A program made the position numbers and the translations under genes. Below are positions 23,347 through 35,400 of a DNA stretch of 64,000 nt, one piece after another. The first letter of the stretch is position 1. Every line of letters starts with the position of its first letter. Below the pieces are notes generated by a model that ran no database searches, was not told where the DNA came from, and saw only the letters and a program-made list of their open reading frames with translations. This DNA comes from Megachile rotundata (Eukaryota > Arthropoda > Insecta > Hymenoptera > Megachilidae). The stretch spans positions 6,076,001 through 6,140,000 of the forward strand of contig NC_134991.1 of the NCBI RefSeq assembly GCF_050947335.1. Direction: 5' to 3'.

Positions 23347-25924
23347 TAACTGTCACATTGAATGAATTGAACATTTCATTAGACATTAGAATAATTCATT
23401 AGACATTTCTACTTGGCATAAGTCTTATCTGCTATTTACTCAATATTTCGTTACATCTATATATTTCTAAATGGACACCTAAATAGAAATTTGTCATGAG
23501 TGATGAAAGTGCAAGCATTACTAGATGTCAGAAAAGTGTAAGAAGGATTTATGTACGATTGAAGAAATCAAATACAACGAAATTTTGATTCTCTTGGTGA
23601 CATATAGGAAATATATAAATTAGGTGCCTGATGTGATCCTTAAACAATGATTTCGTTGGCATTTAAATAATGCTCGTCCGCCAAGCGAGCGGAGGGTGAT
23701 CCGTGGGATCAGGTGCGCTAAAGAAAACTACCGGCAGAAATGGATTGGACCAAATTCCGGAGGGCCCCGAGGTCGATTAGGGTGAAGCCAAACGGGAGAT
23801 ACGAGAGATTTCTCGAGGAAAAGCGAACGGTGCCATCGACGTCGATTTACCCAAACGTCCATTTTCTTTCTCGCTCATTTTCCTCCACTTTCTTCTTCCT
23901 CAGTGTCTATTTACTGTTTGGAAACAACCTTTGACATTTCATTTAATGCACTATAATGTACTCTATTTACTGTATAACGTACTCTTTAGTTTTGGAATTT
24001 CTGGTCTTCAAAAATTTAAAAAAAAAATTGGAAATTAAAAAATTTGAAAATGACATCATTTCGAAAATTTTATAGAAAGTGATCCCTGGTAAATAATTAA
24101 AAATGTCGGTACCCCTGATACCTCGAATACACGCTCTAACGATGAAATTACCCCCGGTGAAAAAAAATCCAAACAACCCAGAAATTGTGGTACCAAGATA
24201 CCCGCCATTTGCATCGCTGTAATTTGCGGGCTTTTAGACGAAAAACGGCGGCAATTTAGGTTGAACGATTTGTAAGTGTCGAAAAAAAAAAAGAATGGCA
24301 GTTGTTAATCGATGCGAAAACGATCCGAAAAGCGCATTTCAGAGGTTTGCCGTGCGAAATAGTCGGACACGCCGTAAACAGGCAGTTTCACTCAACAGAT
24401 TTGTATGTGTAACGTTTTTTCCTTCTCTTTTTGTTGGTGAAAATAATGGATGTTGAAATTGACAGGTGTCCAATCGTATTTCCATCAGTAACCGCTATTT
24501 CGGTGTCTTTATCGTCATCATGGGTTTTGCGTTTCAATTCTCCTTCTCCCACCCTCCCCCATACTCTTCCCTGTGTATTGTTTTTTACACGAGCGAAACG
24601 CGTTGAAAAAATAAACAGGAGTATCCGTTCGCCGTGGAAATTTTTCATCGACGAGATCATTTATTTATTAGAGCTTTTAATTCGATCGAAAGTTTTTATT
24701 CGCGGTAATCGAGGATCGATACTCGACGTAGGCTCCTCCATCCGTATATTCCCGTGAGTCCTTGATCCTGTCGACGCTCGACAACAGTTTCGGAGCACCA
24801 CTATAACTGATGGACTTTTTATTTAATTACGCGCCGCGTACGCATCTGTGTACTCCTCCTTGTTGGCTCGGTGCCTGAAAAGTATCGGTGCCATGGGGAT
24901 TCGCCCTTACGTGTTGTTGCCGCCTAATCGGACGTGAGACAATCGACAACTTTGCTCAGCCTCTTTTTTTCCTTCCCTTCAGTCAACTTGAAGGGAAGAT
25001 GAAGGCATCATTTGTTCATCTATATTTATCATCAAGAATATTCTGAAGAGACCGTGTACTTATTCCTTCTAATTATAATATCGCAAATATCGTTTGTACT
25101 TATAGTTTGACTTTTTTAATAAGTACTGAAAATACAAACTGAACTTTGAGAAAATTTTTATCAAACTTTATTTTGTATAAACACAAAATTATTTCTATAT
25201 ATTTCCTTTGAAATGAGCTGTTAATAATCACACATATACATATGAACATTACACATATACATATGTACACATGCACATATTGATAATAATTTTTAAATTA
25301 TACTAAGTTATCTCTACAGTATAAATAATCCATTTCTAACAGAAATGATGTGCAAGAAATTAAATACATTATTTACAAACTAGAATATTAATATAATTTT
25401 AGAGAGGAACTGTCAGTTAGAAATAGGATTTGTTCAACGATTAATTACATTTCAGGCGATTCTTTGTTGCTTCGTAGAATTGCTATTTACAATGTTCGAT
25501 GTCGAAGCGTTCCTAAATGAACAAATAATCCCTGCGCCCTACGACCCTTGATACCAGCGGGTATAACAGAAACGATCGGTGTTATTCCGTGAAATTCAGC
25601 GTCGACTCGAATATATCGATGGCAGCCAACCGACCGCAGACCATCAAATTTAATTTCATAAATGGCTATCGTTGGTAACCAGCGTGGTCGTGTTTGGTAG
25701 TAAGCGGTTACATGCAAACAATCCCGTCGAACTATTTGCTCGCATTCTTTCGCTAGCCGAATCGTGATCGATGGATTTTCATTTTTCACGTCCGAACGTC
25801 CCCACATCAAATATTTGCTCGGAAATTTAACGTACGGATAATGGAACATCGAAAGATATTTCTAATTTGCAAATTGTCTCTATCGGAGTTTCATTGCAGT
25901 GGTTGATGCTCTAACCAGAATTCT
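23347..25924. other. No gene recognised; AT-rich with GC-richer ends
   Basis: Frames at 24388-24757 overlap on both strands with no recognisable domain. 25230-25270 has a short ACACATATACATATG repeat. 25487-25849 minus (120 residues) is open but unrecognised; it overlaps the duplicated motif at 25646. Poly-A/G runs near 24005 and 24280 are simple sequence. Confidence 0.4.
25646..25666. repeat. 21-bp motif, first of two copies (with 28206)
   Basis: The block from AAATTTAATTTCA through TAAATGGC is identical here and at 28206-28226. After it, both copies keep ATCG, two variable bases and GGTA. The motif holds an AAATT/AATTT palindrome. It could be a conserved regulatory element or a fragment of a dispersed repeat; the window does not decide. 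Confidence 0.5.
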
Positions 25925-26039
25925 GGGGATTTGAAAATTTATGAAGTGGGGATTTTAGGATTTGGGGTTTGCGTGTTTGGGAGGTTTTGGGAAATTTGGA
26001 GTTGGAAGTTTGAGTGGAGGGAAATTAGGGTTAGAGAAA
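25925..26039. repeat. Degenerate GGGATTTTAGGATTTGGGG-type repeat
   Basis: This run of about 10-12-bp imperfect units (GGGATTTTAGG, ATTTGGGG, GGAAATTTGGAG) leads straight into the regular 33-bp array. It looks like the less ordered precursor of that array. Confidence 0.6.
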
Positions 26040-26620
26040 TTTGAGAGGTGGCAAATGTGAGAGATGGTAATTTGAAAAGTTGGCAGTTTATGAGAGTTGG
26101 AAACTTGAGAAGTTGGCACTTTGTGAGAGATGGTAATTTGAAAAGTTGGCAATTTGTGAGAGTTGGGAACTTGAGAAGTTGGCAATTTGTGAGAGTTGGA
26201 AACTTGACAAGTTGGCAATTTGTGAGAGTTGGAAACTTGAGAAGTTGGCACTTTGTGAGAGATGGTAATTTGAGAAGTTGGCACTTTGTGAGAGACGGTA
26301 ATTTGAAAAGTTGGCAATTTGTGAAAGTTGGGAACTTGAGAAGTTGGCAATTTGTGAGAGTTGGAAACTTGAGAAGTTGGCACTTTGTGAGAGACGGTAA
26401 TTTGAAAAGTTGGCAATTTGTGAGAGTTAGAAACTTGAGAAGTTAGCAATTTGTGAGAAATGGCAACTTGAGAAGTTGTCAATTTATGAGAGATGGAGAT
26501 TTGAGAAGTTGGCACTTAGTGAGAGATGGTAATTTGAGAAGTTGGCACTTTGTGAGAGTTGGAAACTTGAGAAGTTGGCACCTTGTAAGAGTTGTAAATT
26601 TGAGAATTTTCAAAAAGAAA
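26040..26620. repeat. 33-bp minisatellite, about 17 copies
   Basis: The consensus unit is GTTGGCAATTTGTGAGAGTT followed by GGAAACTTGAGAA. Two unit types (GAGTTGGAAACTTGAGAA and GAGATGGTAATTTGAAAA) alternate irregularly. The unit itself looks like three 11-bp subunits. Because 33 is a multiple of three, frames stay open on both strands: plus 26048-26446 (NLRSWQFVRVG pattern) and minus 25955-26515 (SHKLPTSQ pattern). I treat both as repeat artefacts. Confidence 0.95.
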
Positions 26621-27371
26621 CCTAATTTTCAAATATTTAAAAATATCAACTCCTGACAATTCATCATCCTATCAAAAAATTACTAATATAATCTTCCACG
26701 AGCACTATATCAAAAATTTTGAGAATACCCGTAATTATGATAAGTTGATCATGTGTTGAAAGTTCTATTTGCAGTAGAACACGAGAACTGGAAACTGATC
26801 GATGTCGATGATCCGCTTGTGATTTCAAAGCGGATCCATTCGCTTCTGTTGCCTGCATAATTAAGCCTTCGTGTTGGACGCGCGTTTATTGTCGATTTAC
26901 AACCGACTGTGCAACGTTTTTGTTCGAATGCAAGGTAAAATAAATATTTGAGCTCGTTCGGGAATCGGGTACACGGTTACGATCTGGTTTGTATTTATCG
27001 TATTGCATTCGATGCACTTTTGTTCGTGAATTTTGCACGTTGACCGGTGTAAGATTACTTTGGCCAGGAAACAAGGGTTTTACAATACAAGAGTATCGTT
27101 TGTGACTGCCGTCTAGTGAATATTTATCGACCGTTAATTAATCTTCTGATTCGATTAAACGTTACAATAACAATGTACACGTTGCAATCGTGTTACAAAT
27201 TTTATTTAATTATCGCTGTGCACATTTCTAAAAGGAAATATCTTGTTAGAAAAATAGCTGGATGAAGCTCGATAATTTTAGTTACAAAGCCATCCCTTTT
27301 TCCCTCGCAATTTTCTGCTGCTCGATTCTCCGTTAATTCGCGTTAGTTTCCCAGCTTTATACGTAACTTAC
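26621..27371. other. No gene recognised
   Basis: AT-rich after the array, with two short minus frames (26664-26858 and 26886-27074) that lack recognisable content. Downstream of the 27.4-kb exon candidate on the minus strand, so it would be intron sequence in that model. Confidence 0.35.
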
Positions 27372-27462
27372 TGTTTTTATTTCGCCCACCTGTTTGACAA
27401 GAGATTCATCCTTTATGAGCTGACGTAGAATATCGACGTGTACGAGCCTCATAGTTTTTGCA
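27372..27462 (-). CDS. Candidate internal coding exon, helical segment, unknown family
   Basis: The minus strand shows a long pyrimidine tract (CCTTCCTTTTATTTG, then TTTTTCTCAAAG) followed by one base and 30 open codons, and then the donor ACA|GTAAGT. The peptide runs AKTMRLVHVDILRQL, then IKDESLVKQVGEIKT, with regular Leu/Val/Ile spacing, so it should form an amphipathic or coiled-coil helix. It enters with one base of a split codon and leaves in phase 0, which fits the phase-0 start of the exon at 17355. Both splice sites are good. The family is not recognised, and an exon-like stretch this short can arise by chance. Confidence 0.35.
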
Positions 27463-30400
27463 CTTTGAGAAAAACAAATAAAAGGAAGGTTGGTGAATGG
27501 TCTCATTAAAGGAAAATGCTACCGGGAAACTCTTTCCGAGGGACGAGCACGGGACAGAGCCTATTTACCGATTTATTTTTAGAAAAACGTCCACGTTGGC
27601 CAGCCTAGGCAAAAGCTTCTAAACTCGGTTTAATGCTTGATAAGTCAAACGAAAAGCGGCAATTTTCATCGGTACCATTATATGGAAGTGCTTTTCACCG
27701 GTCAATCGAGAAATTGCTTTATTCGTTTACACCCGGTCACCTTTTCAACGGTGCGCGATAGACATTTCTGGTTCATTCAAATAATCACGGACTCGATCGA
27801 TCATTCCACAATTATCGCATCATTACGAATTCGAATTATACGTCTGCACGTTGAAATTTGAAGTGTTCAGATTCACAGGTTTCATCGTTTGGTAATTTGG
27901 AAACTTTGGGAAATGGAAATTCAGAAATTCAAAAACGTGTCATTCATTTTATCTGTGAATTAACAAGTGAAGGATTTAATGAGTGAGGATTTAACAATGT
28001 TCGAATCCGGAGATTTAGAACGTTGATGCAAACTCAGCTTTCAGCTAGAAAAATTGGAAAGGTATTTAAAATTGCGGAATATGGTTAATAATGAACAATC
28101 ATCGCCGTAGGTGTACACTCCAATTATAAACACATCCCTTTACAGACATTCCTTCTAGGGTGGTTCGAGGAGGGGTGCGTTACCGACAGCTGATCACCGG
28201 CTATGAAATTTAATTTCATAAATGGCAATCGGCGGTACACGGATTGATAGCTTGTTTGCTCGTACATGATGTGCACAAACAATGACGGTAACGTAATACG
28301 TATTACCTGCGGCTATCACGGGTCCGCGAGATCGGAACGATCGCCGTTTGAACGACTCGTCTTCTCCATCGGTCGATAATTACTTACTCGCGGCAATTAG
28401 GTAATGGACGGGAGGAAAGAGCAAGGGAGAAAATGGTCGACCGCGATCAATCGTCGCGACAAACGAATCCGTGCTGGCCATGGCGATCGCCTACGTGTCT
28501 GGCATTTTTATTCATCGCACCAAGCCGCGACTACCTCTCGGTTTTTCCCCGACGACGCACGCAAACCTCGTAAAACGAATAAAAGCGAGACCCGCCCATG
28601 CGTACTATCGAATGAACCGAATTCTTTTACGTCCCAGCGAACCCGGGGATCCTATTCGCTAAAGGCAGAACGTAGATTTTCAGTAGGATAGCAAGCCTCT
28701 TCCTTTATGCTCTGCAACTTTCTGGAAGAGAATTATGTAAAGCGTTATCATTTTATATCGACTACCCGGTGATGTAAAGGGTCCGACTCTGATCGTAACC
28801 CTAGCTTTCTTGAGAGCTCAGGATTTCGTGTTCAATTTGTTGCTTGGGTATTATATTTGCAAATAGTTGAAAATGGCCATGGGTTTACCTGACCATATAT
28901 TAATAGCCATATATTAATAAACTATTCTAATGGTTTACCTGATGTAGGTCTTGGTCTGAAATTGAAACATGATTTTGTCAAGAATTGCAGTTGACACATT
29001 GGGACGAGTAAGTCTCCCTAATTAATGCTGTTGGCATAGTATAAAAGACGTAGAGTTTAAATTTTGCAACTATCAAAATCTCCACATTTCTAAATCTCCA
29101 AATGTTCATAAACATGAGGTCTTGAATTAGCAAAGTTAATTCTATCTCATCTTATCTTATCTTAGCTAATATCCAAGTTAGTGTATTTAAAAATGTGTCA
29201 ATCAAGAAAAGACCTTCCACATCGAGCACCGTACAGGAGAACTTGCAGAAAGTATGAACCTGCCAAGAACACCCCTATGAGCAGCAAGGAGCGCCGTTGA
29301 AAAATAAGATACAGTATGAAAAACGATAGATGTGCATCGCGTCTGGTGAAGCGTTGTGGGGATCAGGATACGAATGGTAATTTCAATCTGTAAGGATTAT
29401 CCGGATAACGGAGGTAATCGATATTTATATCGAAGTCAGGGCGTGGGATGTAGCGGAGAAAGGATCGACCGACAGAAGTGGCGTTCGAGAAACGGTCTTA
29501 AGCCATGGATATTGTGATTCCTGAACCTTTGCGGTAGTACTTAATGCTATGGGTATATTGTTAGCCCTCTTCTAGCTATTTTGTTGGCAGATTTTTCAAG
29601 CATGTTCAATTGTAATATTACGGGCAACTTAGGTAAAGTTATTAGATATAGACAATCGATGATTACGAATATTTCTTTGCTGTTTATTCTTTTTTACTGA
29701 AGTTAAATGAAACGTCATGAAACGTGGTTCTGTTAGATATACCATCTTTCGATTTACCATCATGCTACCGTTTCACTCGATAGACATTCTTATTTTGTTT
29801 GTATAGCCTACGCCTCGCGGAACCATTGTTTGCTTGGTTACGCGATATTTGCACAGAATCATGGACTCCAATTATATGGGGAGGAGAAAGAACGAAATAC
29901 GTGGTAGAACGTTGGGGTCACGAATGCCCGGGGGCTTGTTATTTCACTGAAAACCGTTATATCTCAAGATCTTCGGTCGTTAGAGGAGCCTGTAAGATTA
30001 CCTCCCCGAAAACTTTGAAACAATATTTGTGAAACCGTGAACGCTTAATAGACGGCTAAATTATCCTAACTGATTACCACCCGGACAAACGCATTTCCGG
30101 GAACATCATTCATTTGCATTTGTTAATTCATTTTGCTCTTCCGCAACTTGATTACCACACTGAAAATAACTGTATCTAGAACGACACGCTACATATAATT
30201 TTAATTATTAACGATACGAGCGTTTAATTTGCCGTGTCAGATTATTAAAGCAATTTTCGTGGAATTTTGAATTTCCTTTTTGATTAAATTACATTTGTCG
30301 AATCAATGTTAATTAATTGTTCCGTGCACGATAGCTTTGTGTGATTTTGCTCCTCGACAAACTAGTTATTGAAAATTGCCGTGTTTAGTACTGTACGCTA

Positions 30401-31679
30401 TGACCTAATCATAAAATGGCGACCTTGTATCATAAAATAATAATTGCTGAAATGGTGAAAAATATTTAACAGGTTTGTAAAATACAAAATATTTCTACAA
30501 GTTCTTCCGTTTTACAAAATTTTCTACATACATAAATCTCCATAATTCCTGAAGTTTTAAGGTCCCCAAATTTTTGAGTGAAAATATTTAAATCCTTAAG
30601 GATGCATGAAAACGGAAAAGTAAAATTTTCTCCTTGAAATATCTTTTGATTTGTCATTGACTGTACAGAATTATCCCGTAAAATTCGGTCGTAGGACGTC
30701 GATGAGGAACGACATGCCGATCATCCCCTGGAGAGGCTCGCAGGTAACCGGGTAAGACGAACGCCTGCGAGCAATAGGGAAAACAAAAGAGCTCGGTGAC
30801 TTTACGATCGCGGTGGTTCGAACGTAAAAATCTATCAACAGACCCTTCTGTATAACAGGGGATGAAGTGGCGGACGCAGAAGGGGCAAAAGGCAGCCGCG
30901 GGCGAGACAGCACAGCCACCCCTCCGCAACAAGCGGTATTGACGAAATTGATTGCGGAGGGTGTATAACCGAGCTCCGCTCTCCTGCAGGGTGGCGCTAC
31001 CCGTGGGTGTTCGGGGCAAGAACCGAGAGGGTGGCGTGCTCCGTTCGCTCCTCTCTCCGCCGCTAAAACGCAAAAGGGTGAGAAAACATTGTTACTAGCA
31101 GTTACTCTTGCGCGGCTCCCTCTACCGCCCCTAACCTCCCCTCTACCGATTCCCTACCCTCTAGCGCTCCCGTGGCGTGCACGTGTTACACAGCCCCCGG
31201 GGATGAGCGGGAGAATCGAACGGATGTAGGAATCACGAGAAGAGACGACGGAGGACGAGTGGAAGCCTCAAGGGCACCGACTAGATCACAAGTCAGACGG
31301 CTCGTTTCTTTCTCACCCCCTCTTGCGACCCCCTCTTCGCACTCTCTCTTTCGCTGGCGGGTCTTAAGTCGACCCTGTTGCCCGAGCATTCTGCGTGATC
31401 GTTAAAAGACGTCGTTACACCCGAGCTACCGTTTATCCACTTGGAATGGTAATCAGTTTTAATTGATTCCTCGGATCACTTTTAATTGATGTCGGATGTC
31501 GTGGGAAGTCGGATAATAATTTCGAATCATTCTGTGCATTTTAAATGAAAGTGGATTTGAATTATTTTATGGAATAGGGTGAATGATAGTGAGAGATGGA
31601 AAATTGTATCGAATTGGTTTTATAATTTATTTAAGTGATTTAACAAGGTCTTGAAAGTAAAGTGAAATACACACTAAAA
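27463..31679. other. No gene recognised; GC-rich block 30650-31430
   Basis: The second copy of the 21-bp motif is at 28206-28226. Plus and minus frames at 28404-28691, 29799-30032, 30654-31073 and 31172-31405 overlap in GC-rich DNA and show no domain. CTACCGCC/CTACC repeats occur near 31120-31165. I found no transposon ends and no exon that could be joined to the others in phase. Confidence 0.4.
28206..28226. repeat. 21-bp motif, second copy (with 25646)
   Basis: Identical to 25646-25666 over 21 bases. Upstream, this copy has TATG before AAATT, which extends the dyad TGAAATTTAATTTCA; the first copy has TCAAATT there. Confidence 0.5.
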
Positions 31680-32487
31680 TACGCTAGTCAAAAGAATTAA
31701 GGGAGCAGAAAAATTCTTTAAATTTTTAGGTCATATTCAAATTGCTCTGCCTCCGTTTAAATTCATCACAGGAGACATCCAGAATAGTCATTTCGAAGCT
31801 TTAGGTCTCTAGTTTTCGACCCTATATCTCAAAAATTTTTTGGCCCTTTTATCACTAATGAAATATGCAAAAAATCGCGATGGAAAAATTTTAGAATTTT
31901 TTTTCTTTCTTTTAAGGTTTGTATAGACATAGGAAAATTTTTTTGATTAATGCCGCTTCTAGTCTGCTCTTCCCTGTTCCTTCCCCTATAATTTACACGT
32001 CCACGATATACACATCTTAAAGGGTACATTCTACGCCTTCTGGCACCGTCCTTACAATTTTTGTTCGATGATGCGTTCATGAGATAATGACTATCAAAGG
32101 AAAAAGCGTCATTTCGGCTTTGGCAGCTCATAACTTTGCGACCGATCATCGAAACGAGCTTCATGGACGTGCAAATTATAGGGGAAGGAACAGGGAGGAG
32201 CAGACAAGAAGTGGCATTAATCAAAACAATTTTCCTATGTCTATACAAACCTTAAAAGAAAGAAAAAAAATTCTAAAATTTTTCCATCGCGATGTGTTGT
32301 ATGTTTCATTCGTGATAAAAGGCCCAAAAAATTGTTAAGATAAAGGGTCGAAAACTAGAAACTTGAAGTTTCGAAATTACTATTCTGGATGTCTCCTGCG
32401 ATGAATTTAAACGGAGGCAGAGCAATTTGAATATGACCTAAAAATTTAAAGAATTTTTCTGCTCCCTTAATTCTTTTGACTAGTGTA
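31680..32487. mobile_element. Large foldback (inverted-repeat) element, TA-flanked
   Basis: The left end TACGCTAGTCAAAAGAATTA and right end TAATTCTTTTGACTAGTGTA are inverted copies. The match runs inward for about 320 bp on each side, to near 32003 and 32164, at high identity by eye, leaving a central spacer of about 160 bp. TA at both outer edges fits a Tc1/mariner-type target duplication (inference). Because the arms are inverted copies, minus 31829-32248 and plus 32087-32338 encode nearly the same tail (IQTLKERKKILKFFHRD in both). This is geometry and no evidence of a gene. Such long arms could form a hairpin transcript. Confidence 0.9.
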
Positions 32488-35400
32488 TATAAATGTGATA
32501 AAGACTTGTACGTAGATGTTTCTATATATATTTCATTTGACAATTATATGTATCGAAAATATACTGCACATGAATTAGAACAAACCACCCTGAACGTATC
32601 TTTAGAATCCACATCCGAATGGTCTAAAATTGTTATTCAAATAAAAAAGCTACATCCAAAAAATAGATTTCAACTCCCCCTTTTTCAACTTGCAACTCGA
32701 TCATATAATACCCTATTAATTCTTTTAATATTCCGCTAAATCTCCCATTTCAAGTTAATCTAAATTCGACTCCTTCAGTTTTGATTCGCGACAGAAAATT
32801 CTAAAAACAGAGATTGACATCGAACTCTTAATTTAGGAAACAGGATAATTGGTCATTTCCGATCATCCGATTCTCGAAAACCGTTTTTAATTTCGCACGT
32901 TCTAGTGTCCATATATTCGATTTTCACGAGAGTATTTGCGATTGTTTCGTTCCGATAAACCGAACAGTGGAGCCACGTTTGTATTCCAAACAACGTCATC
33001 GCGCTCGCTCGAATTAGCGTGCTGCATCGTTAATGCGCAATAACCGAAAAATAAGGCGTGCACAATGGATTTGCGGAAGTTCGTGGCCCCGGCCACCTTC
33101 AATTACCGTGAAATCACGTTTTTCCGTTGCTTAATCGGCCGGATCGATGCAATTAGGTCGCGGATACCGGTGACCCATTAAATTTCCGATATACAGCCGG
33201 AAAACGCTCGGTTTAATTCATTTCGGCGGTGACCTATCGTCGAGAATTGACCTTTCGCTAGATCTATTTGGAACACCGGTGTCTGCCTTCCAACCTTCGG
33301 ATTGTTGGATCAACCATGACCTACGCTAACTCTTTTAAAATTTCGACTGTGATCTAAGTCGTATTGCTACACACTGAATGGTTCTGTGGTGGTTCATGGA
33401 CCATCGTCAAAAAATATTTCGGCCAAAAAATTCATTGCATATTTGCATACTAAATATTTCTAAAAAATTTGTTTCTAATGTAACATCATGTTAAAATGAC
33501 CAATAATTTCATACATAAGTTTGGCAGTCCTAATCCTATCATTTGCAATTTTATTTGAGTGAAATCATTTCTGTTGACGAAACCTTGAATCTTTTTATTT
33601 AAAGTCATTTCAAGATCATACTTTTAGCAGGTCATTGACATCAACCACTATGAAGTCAAAAATTTTTGGAGCCATTTATAAAAGTGACTTTAACAATTTA
33701 TAAAAATAAATTTCAAAAATATATAGTAAGTTGAAAAAGTTTTGTTCAAAACATTTGTTGATTTGATAAATGGTGAATGATAGGAAAATAAATGCTGTAT
33801 GAACCTGATAAATAAATAGTATGAAAGAAGTTAATTAACAGCTATTTTTCTTTCACTGTCTCAGAAATGAACAACGCGTTGTTAAAAATAGCCGGCCAAT
33901 GATCCTTCATCAAAAGGCAACCAAGGGATCGGTATTATTTGTCAACGGGTGGCAATCTCGCTCAGCGACAGAATCACGCTACAGAATCATTATCGACGTA
34001 AACTTCTCGAAGGGGAAAGAAAAGGGAGACAAATTTCTCGAGCATTCCTTCTCTCGTCTCAGCTTCCTAATCTTCTGTCTCCTTGGGAAACGAAATTCGA
34101 GGGAGGATTCCCTGTGGCGTTAATAAAAATTCTGGGGTGGAAAATTACGTGACGCGATCAAACCTCGACCTAACATTTCCGCTTCGTAATGTCAATTAAC
34201 CTTGACTCTCAGTTACCACATGTTGACGTTATTTACCACTAAGAAATAATTCAACCTTGACTAATGGAGTTGACTTAATGGAGTTTAAATTAAACCAATC
34301 AATTGAACTGTATGTTCATAACGAAGGTTGAACAACTCTACTTTTTTTTTTAGGAAGGATTTTCTAAATTTTTTAAAATTCTTCTACTCGAGCAAGCAAA
34401 TTAAACTTCTGTAAAAATAGTTACTCCACTTTTGTTATGAATGGCTTAATACATTAATTCATCATGGTTTAATATATTATTCAATTGATGTAGATGTAGA
34501 GTATGTAGACATAGGACAATAAATTAGCAACAATGTAACCGAGTTAGTAAAAATATAATTGTTATAAAGAATTAAGGTTCTAATGATTGCTCCCAGTATT
34601 TTGCTCCAAACTGAATTAAAAAGAGTCCAAATCAGAATTGGAAAAAATTTGATCCCAGAAGATATTTAATCCCAGTAATATATTGTAGCATCGGTGAATG
34701 TATTATCGAAGATCGTTCATCCCCATACAAATCCTGCCGTCACGATTTGCCTTCAAAGCACGGGTTAAAACTACCCCCCGTCGCGGAATCCAGCTCGTCC
34801 TGGAACAGGAAACACAGTCGGTCTACAAGACCAAAGTCTCGGTCACGGATATTGACATTTCATTAAACGAGATTCCTGAGGAGCGTGTGTACGTATACGT
34901 ACGTTCAATTTCCGGCTGCTTGCGAAGCGAAACTGAAACTTGTCAAAATGTATGTTGTATAGTTTGGTACGCGTCTTTGTCTACCGGCGTTTCTACAACA
35001 CATCCTGTGCATCTTTCACGGTAACGTCGATGCAATTTTGATGAGGCAACACGATCTCCGATTTTCTTCCCGGCTCCTTTGAATCGCTGATCAACCTGAC
35101 TCTGTTATTCCATTTGAACCCACCGAGATCTATTATTGCTCGCTCGCTTTAAGCCGCAATTTTGCTTCGAAAAATAGTCACTTGAATTCTTGATGAATCA
35201 TAGAATTCTGTACAATGTTACTTATTTCATGTATCATCGACTTTTGAAAGGATACGTTGGTGTTAACCTTTGCTACTTTTATAGAGTTTGGGGTTATTAA
35301 TGTGATTAAATGTTATGTTGAAACGCGTCTTCATATGTGGCACAATTACTTGTTATGTATGTACATGTATGTGTTAGTTCATGTGTTTCATATGCACATG

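Noticed and set aside
25955..26515. 186-codon minus frame with SHKLPTSQ repeats
   Set aside because: Translation of the 33-bp minisatellite; the plus strand is equally open.
27990..28020. GTTCGAATCC word resembling a tRNA T-loop
   Set aside because: Upstream 70 bases cannot fold into acceptor, D and anticodon arms; no tRNA.
31829..32338. Two matching reading frames on opposite strands
   Set aside because: Both are consequences of the inverted arms of the foldback element. No transposase motif is present.
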